Made by a program: the position numbers and the translations under genes. From JBOHWJ01 sp050736615 (GTDB lineage: Bacteria > Desulfobacterota > Binatia > Binatales > Binataceae), in assembly GCA_050736615.1 (NCBI GenBank), contig JBOHWL010000009.1, positions 1 through 24,702 on the forward strand: DNA of 24,702 nt, written 5' to 3'. This document shows, piece after piece, positions 22,939 to 24,702 of this stretch. A model generated the notes under the pieces. That model was not told where the DNA came from, searched no databases, and saw only the letters and a program-made list of their open reading frames with translations. Position 1 is the first letter of the stretch, and each line of letters starts with the position of its first letter.

Positions 22939-23307
22939 ATGGGCGCATATCGTTGCTGCGGAGATTCGCACGGGCCCGCCACCAGCAGTTCGGCGGATAT
23001 GACGGCCGTGCGGACGTCACGATCAGCCCGGCGGCGGACGATCGGCGGATGGATTCTTCCAGGCGCCCTGCTCGTGATTTTGCCGAAATGCCCCGCATGT
23101 CTCGCCGCCTACATTGCGCTCGGCACCGGAGTCGGGTTGTCGCTCTCCACCGCGACATACCTGAGATGGGCGCTGCTCATCCTCTGCGTCGGCTCTTTGT
23201 CATATTTCACGATAACCCGGGTGGCCGCGGTGATCCGTCGTCGCGGCCACCCGCACTGGGCTGATCACGCGAAACCTGCGGAATCGCCGGGAACTGTCAC
23301 AAGCTGA
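22939..23307 (+). CDS. Small membrane protein with CPAC motif
   Basis: The 122-residue protein has a polar N-terminus with a CC pair (YRCCGD), then two probable membrane helices at about 37-62 and 74-97. At the end of the first helix is LPKCPACLAAYIALGTGVGLS, with Cys51 and Cys54 in a CPAC motif. The C-terminus is basic and histidine-containing. The layout recalls small metal or thiol-exchange membrane proteins such as the MerC/MerT type, but no assignment is made. GGAGGAAAAC precedes the ATG, 28 bases after the DUF899 gene, whose product also has a CxxC. Confidence 0.75.
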   Translation: MGAYRCCGDSHGPATSSSADMTAVRTSRSARRRTIGGWILPGALLVILPKCPACLAAYIALGTGVGLSLSTATYLRWALLILCVGSLSYFTITRVAAVIRRRGHPHWADHAKPAESPGTVTS

Positions 23308-23319
23308 CGAGGGCAACGC

Positions 23320-23634
23320 ATGCGCAACCATAGCCATCTCGGTACCATGTTTAAGGTTTGGAATGGCCGATCGACCTGGTTCTGGCGCCTGGCCGTTATT
23401 GATCACAACGGCGGCACGATTGGCGCCGCCACGACTGAAATGCAGGCGATCGGCGAAGCCCGCGCGTTGATCGAAGAATCACGATCACAGGCTCACGATT
23501 CGGTCGCAGGCTTCCTTACCGTCGCGGTGCGGCGCGGCCAGCGAGTGCGGCCCACTGACGCTCTGACGACGGGCGCATGGAAGCGTTCATTCACTCGGCT
23601 CGCGCGTCATCTGGCTCAAAGCGCGCGCGCGTGA
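23320..23634 (+). CDS. Small conserved-looking hypothetical protein
   Basis: The 104-residue protein is not recognised. Residues 8-55 read as a small alpha/beta unit (MFKVWNGRSTWFWRLAVIDH, then GGTIGAATTEMQAIGEARAL) that loosely recalls short DUF1508-like or stress-related domains. The C-terminal half is basic. It has no membrane segment and no signal peptide. GAGGGCAAC lies before the ATG, 12 bases after the preceding stop, which supports it as a real member of the operon. Confidence 0.55.
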   Translation: MRNHSHLGTMFKVWNGRSTWFWRLAVIDHNGGTIGAATTEMQAIGEARALIEESRSQAHDSVAGFLTVAVRRGQRVRPTDALTTGAWKRSFTRLARHLAQSARA

Positions 23635-23672
23635 GTGAAAAACTTCGATCAACCACTATCAAGGAAACCGTT

Positions 23673-24554
23673 GTGGATAATCCACGGCAATATTATAAGG
23701 CCCACGGCCCGATGACGGCGCCGGGCACCGAGGATTTCGCGGCGCTGCCCGGCGACATCGCCGGGCTGTGCAAAATTCTCCAGGGCGTGCTGATTCATCG
23801 CGACCTCGCGGGCTTTGCCTACGGCCTGGCGCTTTCCGATGAGCGGCGCGATGAGGCGCACATCCGTCCGATCGCCGGGATGTTGCGCGAGATTTTTGCG
23901 CTTGATCAACGTCCCCTGACCGTCGCGCGTGAGCTCGACCGCCGCATGGCATGTGTCTGCCGTCATTTCACGGTGGGATTGTGCGCGATGCTGCGCGAGC
24001 AGGGCGTGCCGGCGCGGGCGCGCTGTGGTTTCGGAGCTTATTTCAATCCGGGGAAGTTCGAGGACCATTGGGTATGCGAGTATTGGAACGCCGCGCGATC
24101 TCGCTGGATCCTGGTGGACGCGCAACTCGATGCCGTGCAACGAAATCTACTCAAGCCGGATTTCGATCCGCTTGACGTGCCGCGCGATCGCTTCATTGTC
24201 GCGGGCGACGCATGGCGGATGTGCCGGACCGAAGGCATCGACCCGGCTCTCTTCGGCCTCAGCTACGCGAATCTGCAAGGCTTATGGTTCATCGCCGGAA
24301 ACATTGTGCGCGATCTCGCCTCGCTCAATCGGATGGAATTATTGCCGTGGGACGTATGGGGATTGATGCCAAGCAACGATACGAGCCTGACCGACGAGCA
24401 CCGGCAAGTATTCGACCGCGTGGCCGCGCTCACAATGGGCGGGGATGACGATTTTCTCAAAGTCCGCGCCGTTTACGCTTCGGACGATCGCCTGCGCGCG
24501 CCTAAAATGGTATTCAACGTTTTGCGCAATGCCCGGGAATCGATCATCAGCTAA
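23673..24554 (+). CDS. Transglutaminase-like domain protein
   Basis: The 293-residue protein has a transglutaminase/protease-like core with the Cys-His-Asp triad: Cys96 in CVCRHFTVGLCAMLREQGVPAR, His132 in KFEDHWVCEYW and Asp149 in RWILVDAQLD. There is no signal peptide. In this superfamily such proteins can be peptidases, amidases or cross-linking enzymes; which one applies here is unknown. GTG at 23673 is chosen because AAGGA is seven bases upstream. The open frame reaches back to ATG 23577, inside the preceding gene, and a GTG at 23631 overlaps its stop (GTGA), so either could be used. It is the last gene of the run. Confidence 0.8.
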   Translation: MDNPRQYYKAHGPMTAPGTEDFAALPGDIAGLCKILQGVLIHRDLAGFAYGLALSDERRDEAHIRPIAGMLREIFALDQRPLTVARELDRRMACVCRHFTVGLCAMLREQGVPARARCGFGAYFNPGKFEDHWVCEYWNAARSRWILVDAQLDAVQRNLLKPDFDPLDVPRDRFIVAGDAWRMCRTEGIDPALFGLSYANLQGLWFIAGNIVRDLASLNRMELLPWDVWGLMPSNDTSLTDEHRQVFDRVAALTMGGDDDFLKVRAVYASDDRLRAPKMVFNVLRNARESIIS

Positions 24555-24624
24555 ACCGGTCATGGCTCAGACGTAGCCGTGAAAATCGAGCGTGCGCCTA
24601 GGGAAACTCTGCGCAAGTCTTATC

Positions 24625-24702
24625 TGTCATTCCGAGCATAGCGAGGAGTCCCGGAAATCTGTACGGTTTCTAAGGTTCTAATCCGGGACTTCTCGCTCCG
24701 GC
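24625..24702. repeat. Dispersed repeat, second copy, cut by the window end
   Basis: TGTCATTCCGAGCATAGCGA (24625-24644) and the following GGAGTCCCGGAAATCTGTACGG match the left arm of the TGTCATTCCGAGC-type intergenic repeats. AATCCGGGACTTCTCGCTCCGGC at the very end is the beginning of the inverted right arm. The unit is related in type to the one at 23-172 but differs in sequence, so the genome carries several variants. Confidence 0.6.

Overview
The window looks like chromosomal DNA from an uncultured, GC-rich, Gram-negative soil or sediment bacterium. An outer-membrane-type gene, TadE/TadG pseudopilin genes, two family III CoA-transferases, an ECF transporter and a PerR-rubrerythrin-DUF3501 cluster would fit lineages such as Candidatus Binatota or other former Deltaproteobacteria. 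This placement is inference from gene content only. No rRNA, tRNA, CRISPR array, complete insertion sequence or phage gene is visible. Inverted dispersed repeats of the TGTCAT(C/T)CCGAGC type sit at both ends.

Left part (1-3842, mostly minus strand). A -35 element and a yybP-ykoY type manganese riboswitch lead into an outer-membrane transporter-like gene broken by two frameshifts. That gene overlaps mntP, a manganese efflux pump of exactly 188 residues if a TTG with a strong ribosome binding site is used. Upstream of this operon lie decayed scraps: a possible IS630 transposase helix-turn-helix and a possible fumarylacetoacetate hydrolase C-terminus. Then comes an orphan GAF-HisKA-REC hybrid kinase whose ATP-binding domain has lost its key residues.

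Oxidative-stress block (3843-7576, plus strand). A long AT-rich intergenic region holds a 16-bp dyad and a promoter with an embedded Fur-type operator. It drives perR (all nine metal ligands at the spacing of Bacillus subtilis PerR), a rubredoxin-less rubrerythrin, a GlpC-like iron-sulfur protein and a DUF3501 protein. A structured spacer separates the rubrerythrin gene from the last two genes, which are translationally coupled. An orphan RfaH/NusG-like antiterminator gene follows (8045-8581).

Catabolic block (8599-13627, minus strand). In transcription order it encodes a YciI-like protein, a family III CoA-transferase without the catalytic Asp, a second CoA-transferase with it (TGATG overlap), an SMP-30/gluconolactonase and an Xaa-Pro aminopeptidase. 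The two transferases probably form a heteromer. Upstream is an ECF vitamin or metal transporter operon (S component, fused double ATPase, EcfT; 13768-17207) with unknown substrate.

Right part (17355-24702). An FmdB zinc-ribbon protein and an SDR dehydrogenase are on the plus strand. Three tad-type genes (tadG-like, tadE, tadE) are on the minus strand. A plus-strand operon of six genes follows: ArsR regulator, SRPBCC/AHSA1 protein, DUF899 thioredoxin-like protein, a small CPAC membrane protein, a small unknown protein and a transglutaminase-like protein. It is preceded by a perfect 7-bp inverted repeat that could be the ArsR operator. This operon and the half-dead CoA-transferase pair are the best candidates for undescribed biology.
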